Positions 33,376-42,508 of a DNA stretch of 64,000 nucleotides are shown here, in pieces. Within the stretch, counting starts at the first letter, position 1; every line of letters begins with the position of its first letter. Origin of the DNA: Bacillota bacterium. Its GTDB lineage: Bacteria; Bacillota; Clostridia; Christensenellales; SZUA-584. Where the stretch lies: positions 186,001 to 250,000 of the forward strand of contig JAEYPS010000025.1 in assembly GCA_023410475.1 (NCBI GenBank), read 5' to 3'. The notes beneath the pieces were generated by a model, which searched no databases, had not been told where the DNA came from, and saw only the letters and a list, made by a program, of their open reading frames with translations. The position numbers and the translations under genes were made by a program.

Positions 33376-34773
33376 TTATCTGCTGAGTTCGGCTTCCATC
33401 GCAGCACGAACCGCTTCGATAACGTCTTTAACCGTCTTGCTGCCGTTAATCGCTTCAACCAGTGCCGGCTGCAATGTTTTTACAAGTACTTCATATGTAT
33501 TTGGCGTATAGTACCATGCTGTTTGCTTGGTTACGTTAGTGTCTAAAGCGACGTCTACTATAGCCGTTCTGTAAGCTTCGGCCGGTAAAACCGCGCGGAA
33601 TTCGCAGTCATCCACCCACGATTTGAGCAGAGCCTCATCAGTATACCAATTCAATTTCGTAGGCATCCACCATCCGGCAAGGATAGTGCCAAAGTTGTTA
33701 TCTTCGCTGTTGTACCATCTCAAGAAATCCGCGGCTTCTTGAGGGTACTTCGTTGTGGCAAATACGCCTGTCGGACCGCCTGTGGCGATAGTTGCCTTCT
33801 GCTTCATATAGGGCAGCACTGCAACGCCATAATCAATACCGTCAAAACCCGCGCCCCTGAATCCTGTAGCCCACTGTCCTTCAGTACACATAGCTACGTT
33901 TCCTGCGCCAAGCGAACTTGCAAAACCGTTATCCTGAGTTCCGTCATTCAACGGAGCGACGTTTTCCACCAAGTGCAGGTCGAAAACCTTCTGCATTGCC
34001 TCGACAGCCGCATCATCAAACGTTACCGATTTGCCGTCAGGCGAGAAGAAGCTGCCGCCGTTTGAAAGCGCCCAAACTTCAAGCTGCCATGTATATTGAT
34101 TTACATAAGCGCCGTACTGTACTATATCGTTCTTGTTGAAACCGGCTTCGCCCGGATGTTTGCCGTTGGCGTCTATCGTGAGCTTCTTGGCGACCTCAAC
34201 AAATTCATCCCATGTCCATGCTTTATCAAGTGTAGCGGGAGGATAAGGTATACCGGCATCATCGAACATCTGCTTGTTGTACCAAAGCGCGAGGACTTCG
34301 TTAGCCGCGGAATAAGCAACGGTTTTACCGTTATATTTAAACGCAAGATAGTCGAGCGGCATATTTTCCTCACCCGCATATATATCTACATCAGACAGCA
34401 GGCCATCCCTCGCCCAGCCTATAACGGTATCTTCAGCGACCATTCCGCAATCGGGCATCTCGCCTGACGTAGCCATGGTCTGAAGCTTTTCGTTATATTC
34501 GTCGCGCCCGATCTGCAACGCTTTTACATATACTTTGTCCTGACTGTCATTGTATACGTCCAGAGCTTTCTGTGTCGTTTCCTGTTCCGCGGGATCGCCC
34601 CATAATGAGAACGTGATAGTAATCTTCTCCTCTGGCGCGGGTGGCGCGGAGGCTGTATCAGTGCTTCCGCCGGCATCTTTTGTTGCTTCCGGCTGCTGCT
34701 GCGCGCAGGCGGCAAAGCCAAATACCATTATGACACACATCAGGACTGCAATGAGCTTTTTAGTACCTTTCAT
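33376..34773 (-). CDS. Sugar ABC transporter substrate-binding lipoprotein
   Basis: A 465-residue extracellular binding protein of family 1. Signal peptide with lipobox FAAC (Cys23), a Ala/Asp/Pro-rich linker, then KITITFSLWGDPAEQETTQK. Other family blocks are EVLALWYNKQMFDDAGIPYP and TEGQWATGFRGAG. It lies 65 bases after the GH127 gene and precedes the two permeases. Cargo is probably arabinan-derived oligosaccharides, inferred from the two arabinofuranosidases alongside. Stem-loops flank the gene on both sides. Confidence 0.92.
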   Translation of the reverse strand: MKGTKKLIAVLMCVIMVFGFAACAQQQPEATKDAGGSTDTASAPPAPEEKITITFSLWGDPAEQETTQKALDVYNDSQDKVYVKALQIGRDEYNEKLQTMATSGEMPDCGMVAEDTVIGWARDGLLSDVDIYAGEENMPLDYLAFKYNGKTVAYSAANEVLALWYNKQMFDDAGIPYPPATLDKAWTWDEFVEVAKKLTIDANGKHPGEAGFNKNDIVQYGAYVNQYTWQLEVWALSNGGSFFSPDGKSVTFDDAAVEAMQKVFDLHLVENVAPLNDGTQDNGFASSLGAGNVAMCTEGQWATGFRGAGFDGIDYGVAVLPYMKQKATIATGGPTGVFATTKYPQEAADFLRWYNSEDNNFGTILAGWWMPTKLNWYTDEALLKSWVDDCEFRAVLPAEAYRTAIVDVALDTNVTKQTAWYYTPNTYEVLVKTLQPALVEAINGSKTVKDVIEAVRAAMEAELSR

Positions 34774-34803
34774 TTTTTACACTTCCTTTTACATGTATTT
34801 TTA

Positions 34804-34829
34804 TTATACAACATTCACAAGTTGTATAA
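34804..34829 (-). other. Leader stem-loop upstream of binding-protein gene
   Basis: TTATACAAC (34804-34812) and GTTGTATAA (34821-34829) form a perfect 9-base stem with an 8-base loop, 31 bases before the start codon and just downstream of the GH127 stop. It could act as a 3' element for GH127 or as a 5' stabiliser for the next cistron. Confidence 0.6.
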
Positions 34830-34838
34830 ACAGAAAAC

Positions 34839-36866
34839 TTAATCGCCGTTTATAAGCACTTTTTGCCAGACGAGCATTTCACCCGGCTTTCGGTTGCCCC
34901 ATATGCAGTACGGAACTGCCGTCAATTTCACGTCCCCTGTTTCAAACCGCGCTTCTTTATATAACTGCCCGTCCCAGCCATCTCTCAGAAGGCGTTTCCC
35001 CTCGTATGTGAGAGCGCGCAGCCCTCCGGGAAGCTCTATGCCGTCGTAATCCTGGGCAGCCGCATCAGGCCTTACGAATATGGAGGCGAGATTGTCGCCG
35101 TTATCCGTTTCCTCGAGGCAGTAAACGCACGGCCCTTTTACCAGCGCCGCCTTGCCTGCGTTCTGTCTGACGTAAGGGTCTGCCGCAATCCATTTCGGTT
35201 TTACATGAAAGTCTGCGGTAACAACATGACCGCCCGAAAAGTCCTCGCTGATTATCGCATACCCCTTTTCAATACGAGGGGAAATCGGCGTTTCGTCTAA
35301 CCAGAACGAGGGTGAATCGGCGTAATCGGGAATACGTATAGCAAGAGATGATTTCGAGTTGCCGCTTGAGTTTACCGTTAAGGATATCCTGCCGTCGCTT
35401 AAGATTCCGGAATCCATAACCAGCGTCGATTGCATGCCGTTCACCGTCGTTTTCAGGGAGGAGGATATGAAAAGGTTAATATATACTGTGTCGTCACGCA
35501 GCGCAAATATGTAATGCCCCAAAGACGCCAGCGTGCGCGCCACATTGGGCGGGCAGCAAGCGACAGAGAACCAGCGCTGGCGCTCAGGCTTTACGTGTTT
35601 CATCGAAGTGGCGGTCAAACAGTTATCCGGCCAAACTTCCAGCGGATTCACATAAAAATACCGGTCGCCGCTCAGGCTGATGCCCGCCAGCACCGTGTTG
35701 CAGAGCGCACGCTCCACGATGTCAAAATAAGACGCGTCCTTTTCTATCAGGCCCATTCTGCGCCCGAATAACGCAAGGCCGATGGAAGCGCAGGTTTCAC
35801 AATACGCGGAATCGTTAGGAAGATCGTAATCCGTAGTAAAACGTTCAAAAAAACCGGATGACCCGATGCCGCCCGTAATGTACATGCGGCGCTGTGTGAT
35901 ATTGTTCCACAGTGTCTGGCAGGTCTCGAGCAACGACTCATCTTCGTCCTCACTGGCGATATCCGCCATGGCGCAGTACATGTAAGTTGCCCGCACTGCA
36001 TGGCCTTCCGCTGTTCGCTGCTGCCGCGGCGGCATATGTGCCTGCGCGTATTTCAGCTCGTATTCCCGGAACTCAGGGAATATCACTTGCCCGTCCCGGT
36101 CTTCAATCTCCTGCCGTAAATAGTTCGGTTCCTGACCTCGCTCGTCAATGAAGTACCGCGCGCAGTCAAGATAACGGCGTTGTTTGGTACAGCGGTAAAG
36201 TTTAACGAGTGCCAGTTCGATCTCCTGATGGCCCGGATAACCTCTGCGCTGACCCTCTCCCGCCCCGAATTCGCGGCAAATCAGATCTGCAAATCGACAT
36301 GCAGTGTTTAAAAGGCTGTCTTTTCCCGTGGCTTCGTAATAAGCCACGCCCGCCTCTATCAGATAGCCGGCGCAATAAAGCTCATGTCCTTCCACCAGGT
36401 TGCTCCAGCGTCCCTTTGGTTCCGCGACGGTAAAGTAGGTGTTCAGATATCCGTCCGGCTGCTGCGCGCGCCCGATAAGAGATATAACTTCATCAGCTAT
36501 GTCCTCGAAATCCTTGCATTTTCCGTTATGTAAACAGTAGGCTACGGTCTCCAGCCACTTGTAAACATCCGTATCGACAAATATTACTCCCTTGTGTTCC
36601 CCTATAAGCTCACCCGCAGCTATACGGAAATTCTTAATACAATATGATTCCATGGCCTGCTCTGCGTCGTCCTGCATTAAGTTTTCAGCCTGCGAGTCAA
36701 GTATGTTCCAGTTATTAAAAGCAGGATCTGCGCCGGGAACTCTATCGTTAAGTATCTTCCACTGGTACGGGACGATAACGTCCGCAACCATATCCGTATA
36801 ATGGCTCCATAATTTATCGTTTATCTGTACTTGTTCGAGACCCGGCAACCGTAAGGATGAAATCAT
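34839..36866 (-). CDS. Beta-L-arabinofuranosidase, GH127
   Basis: A 675-residue enzyme of family GH127 (HypBA1-like), which removes terminal beta-L-arabinofuranose. It has no signal peptide and so acts on imported oligosaccharides. The unusual zinc-thiolate active site is complete: Glu341 (probable acid/base), Glu357 and Cys359 (YCETC), and the Cys437-Cys438 pair (ACCPPN), where the first is the expected nucleophile. The (alpha/alpha)6 barrel covers about 1-450, then beta domains. It is the first gene of the minus-strand importer operon, with a TAAACGTTTA operator about 40 bases upstream of its start. Confidence 0.92.
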   Translation of the reverse strand: MISSLRLPGLEQVQINDKLWSHYTDMVADVIVPYQWKILNDRVPGADPAFNNWNILDSQAENLMQDDAEQAMESYCIKNFRIAAGELIGEHKGVIFVDTDVYKWLETVAYCLHNGKCKDFEDIADEVISLIGRAQQPDGYLNTYFTVAEPKGRWSNLVEGHELYCAGYLIEAGVAYYEATGKDSLLNTACRFADLICREFGAGEGQRRGYPGHQEIELALVKLYRCTKQRRYLDCARYFIDERGQEPNYLRQEIEDRDGQVIFPEFREYELKYAQAHMPPRQQRTAEGHAVRATYMYCAMADIASEDEDESLLETCQTLWNNITQRRMYITGGIGSSGFFERFTTDYDLPNDSAYCETCASIGLALFGRRMGLIEKDASYFDIVERALCNTVLAGISLSGDRYFYVNPLEVWPDNCLTATSMKHVKPERQRWFSVACCPPNVARTLASLGHYIFALRDDTVYINLFISSSLKTTVNGMQSTLVMDSGILSDGRISLTVNSSGNSKSSLAIRIPDYADSPSFWLDETPISPRIEKGYAIISEDFSGGHVVTADFHVKPKWIAADPYVRQNAGKAALVKGPCVYCLEETDNGDNLASIFVRPDAAAQDYDGIELPGGLRALTYEGKRLLRDGWDGQLYKEARFETGDVKLTAVPYCIWGNRKPGEMLVWQKVLINGD

Positions 36867-36904
36867 ACAAATGCTCCGTTCATGATATTTTGTGAATGTA
36901 TTAT

Positions 36905-37160
36905 GGTAAACGTTTAACTTGTGTACACACTATAATACAAAACAACAGGTTTGTAAAGAGTAATTTGAAAATATTTTTGTGTAACTCGCCCTTGTATTTA
37001 TTGTTTTTCGATAATTTTGCGCGAAATTGCTCAATTATTGTATCTTGTTATACGTTTACCTATTTTTGATATTTGTTAATCGTATATACAATAATTCGCA
37101 TGCCAACAATAGTTATACGTCATTTTTTCAGTTTATTATGTTGAATGTTAAACGTTTATG
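36905..37160. promoter_or_regulatory. Pair of LacI-type operators between GH127 and lacI
   Basis: The palindrome core TAAACGTTTA occurs at 36907-36916 (within GGTAAACGTTTAAC) and 37149-37158 (within GTTAAACGTTTATG). They lie 40-50 bases upstream of the two divergent genes, 242 bases apart centre to centre, about 23 helical turns. A weaker copy, TATACGTTTA, is at 37049-37058. The divergent LacI protein is the obvious binder. Nothing else was recognised in this 334-base AT-rich gap. Confidence 0.7.
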
Positions 37161-37200
37161 TGATATGTTAATATAAGTTCTATATTAACGAGGATATGTT

Positions 37201-38259
37201 ATGGCTACTATACGTGAAATATCAAAAAGGGCTAACGTCTCTATAGCTACTGTTTCGAAGGTGTTAAACGGCAAGGGCGGGGTCAGCCGGGCGACGATAG
37301 ACAACGTAATGTCGATCGCGCATGACCTTAATTACCGCCCCAACCTTACCGCCCGCAGCCTGAAAAAAGGGCAGAGCCGTACGCTCGGAGTAATCACCGA
37401 AGATCTGACCGTTTTCAACACTCCCGAAATAGTCGACGGTATAGACGCATACTGTGAGCTTCAGGACTATCATTATATACTGGGTAATCTGCGTTTTAAC
37501 AAGCGCTACGGACATCGCCCGCAAAATACCGATGAGTGCACCAGGCTCGTACATTCGCTTGTAGACACCATGCTTTCAAAGCAGGTGGACGGTATCATAT
37601 ACATCGGCTGCCACAGCCACGCGGTCGTGCCTGTTCAAAACGACAGCATACCGTTTGTGTACGCTTACTGCTACAGCACCGACCCGGACATACCGTCCGT
37701 GCTTTATGACGATCAGAAAGCGGCGTTCGAGGCTACGCAGCTGTTGATATCCCGAGGACACCGCGATATAGGTATGATCGCCGGTCAGGCAGACAGTATA
37801 CATACTTCCAACCGTATACTTGGATATCAGGAAGCGCTTTATTCCAGCAATATACCTTACAACCCCCGGCTGACGCTTTACGGCAACTGGGAAAGGGAGC
37901 AAGGGTATGCGCTTGGAGAAGACCTTATTCGTTCGGGAGCCACGGCGATATTTGCTCACAACGACCTCATGGCGACAGGCGTATTAGAATACTGCAACGA
38001 ACACGGCATAGAGATCGGTAAAGATATCGCGCTTATCGGCTTCGACAACCGTGAAGTCGGAACAGTTTGCCGCCCTACGCTGAGTACGGTCGCGCTTCCT
38101 CTCTTCGAGATGGGCCAGACCGCTACACACCTGCTTCTCGACATGCTTGCGGGGCGCCATATACAGTGCGGGCAAAAGCTTATGCTTGCCTGCTCCATTA
38201 TCGAGCGCGACTCGACAGGCGCTGCGAAACGTTCCGAGGAGAAACACGATGATGCTTAG
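37201..38259 (+). CDS. LacI-family regulator of the arabinan module
   Basis: A 352-residue LacI-type regulator: helix-turn-helix ATIREISKRANVSIATVSKV, hinge RPNLTARSLKKGQS, then the sugar-binding domain (IIYIGCHSH, AIFAHNDLMATGVLEYC, IGFDNREVG). The last residues are rich in Lys/Glu/Asp. It is divergent from the GH127 operon and its 3' end overlaps the start of the GH51 gene by 11 bases. Operators TAAACGTTTA flank the divergent promoters, so it probably represses both transcripts until an arabinose-containing inducer appears. Confidence 0.9.
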   Translation: MATIREISKRANVSIATVSKVLNGKGGVSRATIDNVMSIAHDLNYRPNLTARSLKKGQSRTLGVITEDLTVFNTPEIVDGIDAYCELQDYHYILGNLRFNKRYGHRPQNTDECTRLVHSLVDTMLSKQVDGIIYIGCHSHAVVPVQNDSIPFVYAYCYSTDPDIPSVLYDDQKAAFEATQLLISRGHRDIGMIAGQADSIHTSNRILGYQEALYSSNIPYNPRLTLYGNWEREQGYALGEDLIRSGATAIFAHNDLMATGVLEYCNEHGIEIGKDIALIGFDNREVGTVCRPTLSTVALPLFEMGQTATHLLLDMLAGRHIQCGQKLMLACSIIERDSTGAAKRSEEKHDDA

Positions 38260-39760
38260 AGCAAAGATAAAAATAAGCAGTGATTCTATAATATCGGCAA
38301 TTGATGAGCGCCTTTACGGATCGTTTATCGAGCATATGGGCCGGGCTGTCTACACAGGCATATATGAGCCGGGACATCCGGCGGCAAACACCGATGGTTT
38401 TCGTCAGGACGTCATCGACCTTATCGGGCCTCTTAACGTTCCTGTCATACGCTACCCCGGCGGGAACTTCGTTTCGGGATACCGCTGGGAGGACGGCATA
38501 GGGCCGAAGGAATCCCGGCCCGTGAGGCCCGAGCTCGCATGGTTTGCGCTTGAGCCTAATGAAGTAGGTACAAACGAGTTTATGAGCTTTATAAAACAGA
38601 TAGACGCGCGTCCGATGCTGGCGGTAAACCTTGGCACTCGCGGAGCTCAGGACGCGGCTAATCTGCTCGAGTACTGTAACTTTCCCGGAGGCACGCACTA
38701 CAGCGACCTTCGAATATCGAACGGCTATCACGCGCCCCATGGCGTAAAGCTGTGGTGCCTCGGCAACGAGATGGACGGTCCGTGGCAGATATGCGCGAAA
38801 ACGGCAGAGGAATACGGACGTCTTGCCTGCGAGACGGCAAAGATGATGAAATGGCTCGACCCCGAAATTGAGCTTGTGGTCTGCGGCAGCTCGTTCCGCG
38901 AGATGCCGACGTTCGGCGATTGGGAGCGTACAGTGCTCCGGCATACGTATGAGCATGTGGATTACCTGTCGCTGCATACGTATTATATGAACATGGAAGG
39001 CGACATTCCCTCGTTCCTCGCAAGTAATTTAAAAATGGATCGTTTTATAAAAGAAGTGACATCAATATGCGATGAAATAAAGGCTGAAAAAAAATCTGAT
39101 AAAGACATCAAACTATCTTTCGACGAATGGAACGTATGGTATCACTTCAGGAAGGATTGCAAAGATCCCCAAAAATGGATACAGGCGCGCCCAATCGAGG
39201 AGGAAATATACGACTTTGCGGACGCACTTCTCGTAGGCAGTATGCTGACGACGCTGATAAACAACGCCGACACCGTAAAAATTGCGTGCCTCGCGCAGCT
39301 TGTCAATACGATAGCGCCCATTATGACAGAGCCAAACGGGCGCTCTTGGGTGCAGACAACGTATTACCCCTTTATGTATACGTCGCGAAACGGGCGCGGC
39401 ACAGCGCTGAAGGCCGAGCTGGATGCGCCCGCCTATGACTGCAGCGCGGGATCACAAATACCGTACGTTGATTGCGCCGCGGTGCTGAGCGACAACGCAA
39501 GTGAGCTTACGCTGTTCGTTGTCAATAAGCATCCCCGGCAGGATATTGAATTGCGCGCAGACCTGTCAGATCTTTTGCCCGAAGGTATGATAGAATGGGT
39601 TGCTCTCAGCGGACATGACATGGAGACAGTGAACACCGCGGGACACTCCCCCGTAAAGCCGGTATGCCCGGGAAATGCTGAAATAGGCCCGCAGGGCGTT
39701 TCGTTATCGCTTCCGAAGGCTTCATGGAACATGCTCAGGCTGAGCGTAAAATCAAAGTAA
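38249..39760 (+). CDS. abfA: Alpha-L-arabinofuranosidase, GH51
   Basis: A 503-residue cytoplasmic exo-enzyme that releases alpha-L-arabinofuranose from arabinan or arabinoxylan oligomers. I start it at ATG 38249, with GAGGAG 7 bases upstream inside the end of lacI; codons further upstream are out of family. Acid/base Glu174 is in WCLGNEMDG and nucleophile Glu293 in LSFDEWNVW; RYPGGNFVSGYRWEDGIG is diagnostic. Length is normal. It complements the GH127 enzyme, which attacks beta-linkages. Confidence 0.95.
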   Translation: MMLRAKIKISSDSIISAIDERLYGSFIEHMGRAVYTGIYEPGHPAANTDGFRQDVIDLIGPLNVPVIRYPGGNFVSGYRWEDGIGPKESRPVRPELAWFALEPNEVGTNEFMSFIKQIDARPMLAVNLGTRGAQDAANLLEYCNFPGGTHYSDLRISNGYHAPHGVKLWCLGNEMDGPWQICAKTAEEYGRLACETAKMMKWLDPEIELVVCGSSFREMPTFGDWERTVLRHTYEHVDYLSLHTYYMNMEGDIPSFLASNLKMDRFIKEVTSICDEIKAEKKSDKDIKLSFDEWNVWYHFRKDCKDPQKWIQARPIEEEIYDFADALLVGSMLTTLINNADTVKIACLAQLVNTIAPIMTEPNGRSWVQTTYYPFMYTSRNGRGTALKAELDAPAYDCSAGSQIPYVDCAAVLSDNASELTLFVVNKHPRQDIELRADLSDLLPEGMIEWVALSGHDMETVNTAGHSPVKPVCPGNAEIGPQGVSLSLPKASWNMLRLSVKSK

Positions 39761-39820
39761 TACGCTGTCAGACGTTTTGTGGTCTGTACGGTTGCGGATA
39801 TACTTATATTATCTCCAAGA

Positions 39821-39850
39821 AAATAGCGGCTGTTTTCATAGCCGCTATTT
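39821..39850. terminator. Bidirectional terminator between convergent genes
   Basis: AAATAGCGGC (39821-39830) and GCCGCTATTT (39841-39850) form a perfect 10-base stem with a 10-base loop, with T-rich sequence on both strands. It serves the GH51 gene and the interrupted flavin reductase on the other strand. Confidence 0.8.
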
Positions 39851-39883
39851 CCTTATAGCTACTTACTGCTCGATTAGCCTTTA

Positions 39884-41119
39884 TCAAGTATGCTTTTCTT
39901 TAAGAGTGCCTTCCGCTCTTCTTATTTCCTGCAGCGCCTTCGTGTAAGGCTTGTTGTATACGGCGCAGCCTACGTTTTTCTGACGGATGAGGAACTCTAT
40001 GCAGTTGTCGCAGGCAGTACACCAGTTGATCTCATCCTCCCTGCCTTCAAGGTATTTTACAGGCAGCATAGGGTCGGCGAGAGACTGTCTGCCTATCGCT
40101 ATCATATCGGTAACGCCGTCCTCAATGTTTTTGTTGCCCCAGTAGAACATGGTGTTTTGCTCTTTATCCCTTGCCATCAGCTTGTTATTGCCTTTGTTGA
40201 ATACCGAATAAGCCGAGCCTATTACAACGGCTTTTTGGGCGACGCCCTTGACGGCCTTCTGGAACGTATGGTGCAGATATACCTGATCCGGAATCATTTT
40301 GTCGGGCTGCGAAAGCGCGAGCGTGATAGAGGGACTGCCCGCGGACTGTATGATGAAGCTCGCGCCTCTTTCTTCAAGGCCTTTTACAAGATCCAAAGGC
40401 TCCGTCAGGTCTATTATAGCCGTATCGGGGCCAGCTGACCCTTGTCCGCCAGGGAAGCCTTCCCACATCGATACCTTTGAGCCTATTTAAAAATCGGAGT
40501 CGTTTACCGCCTTTGTCACCTTTTCAATAAGATCAAACGCAAACCGCCTGCGTTTTTCCCATGAGCCTCCGTATTTCCAGTTACGGTCATTGTAAGGCCG
40601 AAGTATCTGTGAACCGAGATAGCCGTGGCAAAGCTTTAAGTCCACGCCGTCCGCGCCCGCGTCATGCGCTATCTTTGCGCTCAGGGCAAAATCATCGATG
40701 ATGTTGTCAACATCTGCTTCCGAAAGTATGTCCCCGCCAAATCCCGGCAGCGGCTTGACGCAAACGCGGCGTGAAAAGCCGGGATGGCTGAGCTCGCCGG
40801 CGTGTGTCAGCTGAAAGATGTTAAGCGTCTTATTGTTGATGCCCTTTAAATGATCCATAAACTTTTTGAGAGGCTTTTCGTTGCGAGGCATTATGGACAA
40901 TTGAAATTCTCTTGCCCTGCTCTCATACCCTACCGTAATGGCTTCCAATACGACGACCCCCGCGCCGCCCTTATAAAGATTCTCATATCTTTCATACGTG
41001 GCGGCGGTTGGGTTGCCCTCGAGATCCGAGTCGCAGCATTCCATAGCGTTGATAACAAACCGGTTTGCCGCGGTTTTACTGCCGATTTTGATCTGCCTGC
41101 TCAGCGCGTCTTTTTTCAT
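39884..41119 (-). pseudogene. Old-Yellow-Enzyme-type NADH:flavin oxidoreductase, interrupted by in-frame stop
   Basis: An FMN-dependent ene-reductase-like TIM barrel in two pieces. The first 210 codons (from 41119) run to TAA at 40489-40487; the same reading frame then continues for 200 codons to 39884. Around the stop the sequence reads DSDF-stop-IGSKVSMWEGFPGG, where relatives have a residue such as Lys; a single A-to-T change (AAA to TAA) would explain it. The rest looks sound: QLTHAGELSHPG, DGVDLKLCHGYLGSQ, the Cys cluster CTACDNCIEF and MIAIGRQSLADP. Length to the second stop (about 411 codons) fits a form lacking the C-terminal dehydrogenase domains. Recent nonsense mutation, sequencing error and readthrough are all possible. 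Confidence 0.85.
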
Positions 41120-41268
41120 TTCAACCCTCCATAAATATTATTTAGAAGAATACAGTTAAAAGTATATTTGGTATTTTGCAAGGCAGCAATCCCAGAGTAA
41201 CCGAGATTTATACCGGCTTTTTACTGGTATTTATGGTATTGTGTCGATGTCAATTTGCCCCATTCTAC

Positions 41269-41298
41269 TTGACAGCGAGTCTTTTTGGATGCTATGTT
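41269..41298 (+). promoter_or_regulatory. Promoter of the PAS-LuxR gene
   Basis: TTGACA (41269-41274), an 18-base spacer and TATGTT (41293-41298), about 95 bases before the ATG. The rest of the 273-base divergent gap shows an imperfect ATACC/GGTAT repeat but no clear operator. Confidence 0.5.
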
Positions 41299-41392
41299 CA
41301 AAGAAATAGTATATTGTTTAACCCCAAAGCCAAGCGATCAGTTACTGCGGTTCTCTTGATAATGCTTTTTTAATTATAAGAGGAGAAGGAAG

Positions 41393-42304
41393 ATGAGCGA
41401 TCAGGCTGTAAAGATCTATAAAGAACACAACAAGACGATATTCAATCCGAATAAAAGCTTTAACAAGAACGACATAGAGCTCGACTTTTCAGACAAAAGC
41501 ACGATTTATAATTCCATAGAAGACGCTATCAGCATACTTGACGTGAATCTTAATATTCTGAGCGTTAATTTTACCATGCGCACATGGTATCCCGGCAGAA
41601 AGAGCTTTATCGGGAAAAAGTGCTTTTACGTTTATCACAACCGCAAAGAGCCGTGTGAAAACTGTCCCGTGATAAGAACATTAAACACCGGGGTCGCCTG
41701 CCTCGATATCATACCGTACCACATAAAGTCTACCGGCTCGCGCGGCTGGCATGAGCTGCAGTCATATCCCATCCTAGAGGACGGCAGAGTAGTCGGCGTC
41801 GCAGAATACGTCAAGGATATCACCAAAGAAGTAAACCTTTATTCCAAAATCAGCGATTTTGAAAGCAGCCTTGAGGACTTCAAGGAACAAAACCGTCTGC
41901 TTCGCATGTATCTCGAGCAGGTGCAGGAAGAAAAGGATCATATCTCAGCCAATATATCCGACAATATAAAAAAGTATATAAAGCCGCTGGTAAAACAGCT
42001 TAAAAACACCTGCAACGAAAGGCCTCTCGAATACGACCTTGTATCGCTGCTCGAAACGTTATTCAGCAATATCGTCACGCCGTACATCGAAGGGTCTTCG
42101 GCGCTTGAGGGCTTCACATCAAGGGAAATACAGATAATGTCCATGATAAAAAACGGCAGAACCTCAAAAGAGATAGCCGATGCTATGAGCGTAAACACAA
42201 AAACGGTGGATTTCCACCGGGCGAATATCCGCAAAAAGCTTGGACTAGAACGCACAGATAATCTGCGCTCATACCTGATACGCTCCAGAATCGCGTTTGA
42301 CTGA
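41393..42304 (+). CDS. PAS-domain LuxR-type transcriptional regulator
   Basis: A 303-residue soluble regulator. An N-terminal PAS domain (about 40-145) contains a three-cysteine motif C-x10-C-x2-C (Cys77, Cys88, Cys91; EPCENCPV) seen in many sensory PAS domains of anaerobes. A helical, probably coiled-coil linker (about 150-190) leads to a C-terminal LuxR/GerE helix-turn-helix (about 240-300: FTSREIQIMSMIKNGRTSKE then KTVDFHRANIRKKLGL). AGGAGAAGGAAG precedes the ATG. It may control the divergent flavin reductase or the next operon; ligand unknown. Confidence 0.86.
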   Translation: MSDQAVKIYKEHNKTIFNPNKSFNKNDIELDFSDKSTIYNSIEDAISILDVNLNILSVNFTMRTWYPGRKSFIGKKCFYVYHNRKEPCENCPVIRTLNTGVACLDIIPYHIKSTGSRGWHELQSYPILEDGRVVGVAEYVKDITKEVNLYSKISDFESSLEDFKEQNRLLRMYLEQVQEEKDHISANISDNIKKYIKPLVKQLKNTCNERPLEYDLVSLLETLFSNIVTPYIEGSSALEGFTSREIQIMSMIKNGRTSKEIADAMSVNTKTVDFHRANIRKKLGLERTDNLRSYLIRSRIAFD

Positions 42305-42350
42305 CGGGCGTCGTATTTAACGACGTGAAAAATGAGTGTTCTTTACGTTT

Positions 42351-42393
42351 GCCGCGCAGCATGCCAAAGGAGGAAAACAGCATACCGCGCGGC
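42351..42393. repeat. Long inverted repeat enclosing a ribosome-site-like sequence
   Basis: GCCGCGC (42351-42357) and GCGCGGC (42387-42393) can pair, with ATGC/GCAT as an inner stem. The loop contains AAAGGAGG but no start codon follows. A shorter hairpin, CGTCGT/ACGACG (42309-42325), lies just after the PAS-LuxR stop. Both are in the 204-base gap between two convergent genes; the function could be transcription termination or a small RNA. Confidence 0.35.
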
Positions 42394-42508
42394 TAAACCT
42401 TTATAAGACCCCGGTTACATTATTGCTAGCAGCATATATATTAGTTAACTATTCCTCAATGCGCATTAGTGTATAAATGCAGTATGTTGTGTTTTTACTT
42501 TACCGGGT

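Noticed and set aside
38147..38248. Upstream extension of the GH51 gene into lacI
   Set aside because: The added residues lie in the coding end of lacI and are absent from the family. ATG 38249 follows GAGGAG.
41176..41373. 65-codon plus-strand frame before the PAS-LuxR gene
   Set aside because: Hydrophobic by chance in AT-rich DNA. It spans the promoter at 41269-41298 and has no good ribosome site.
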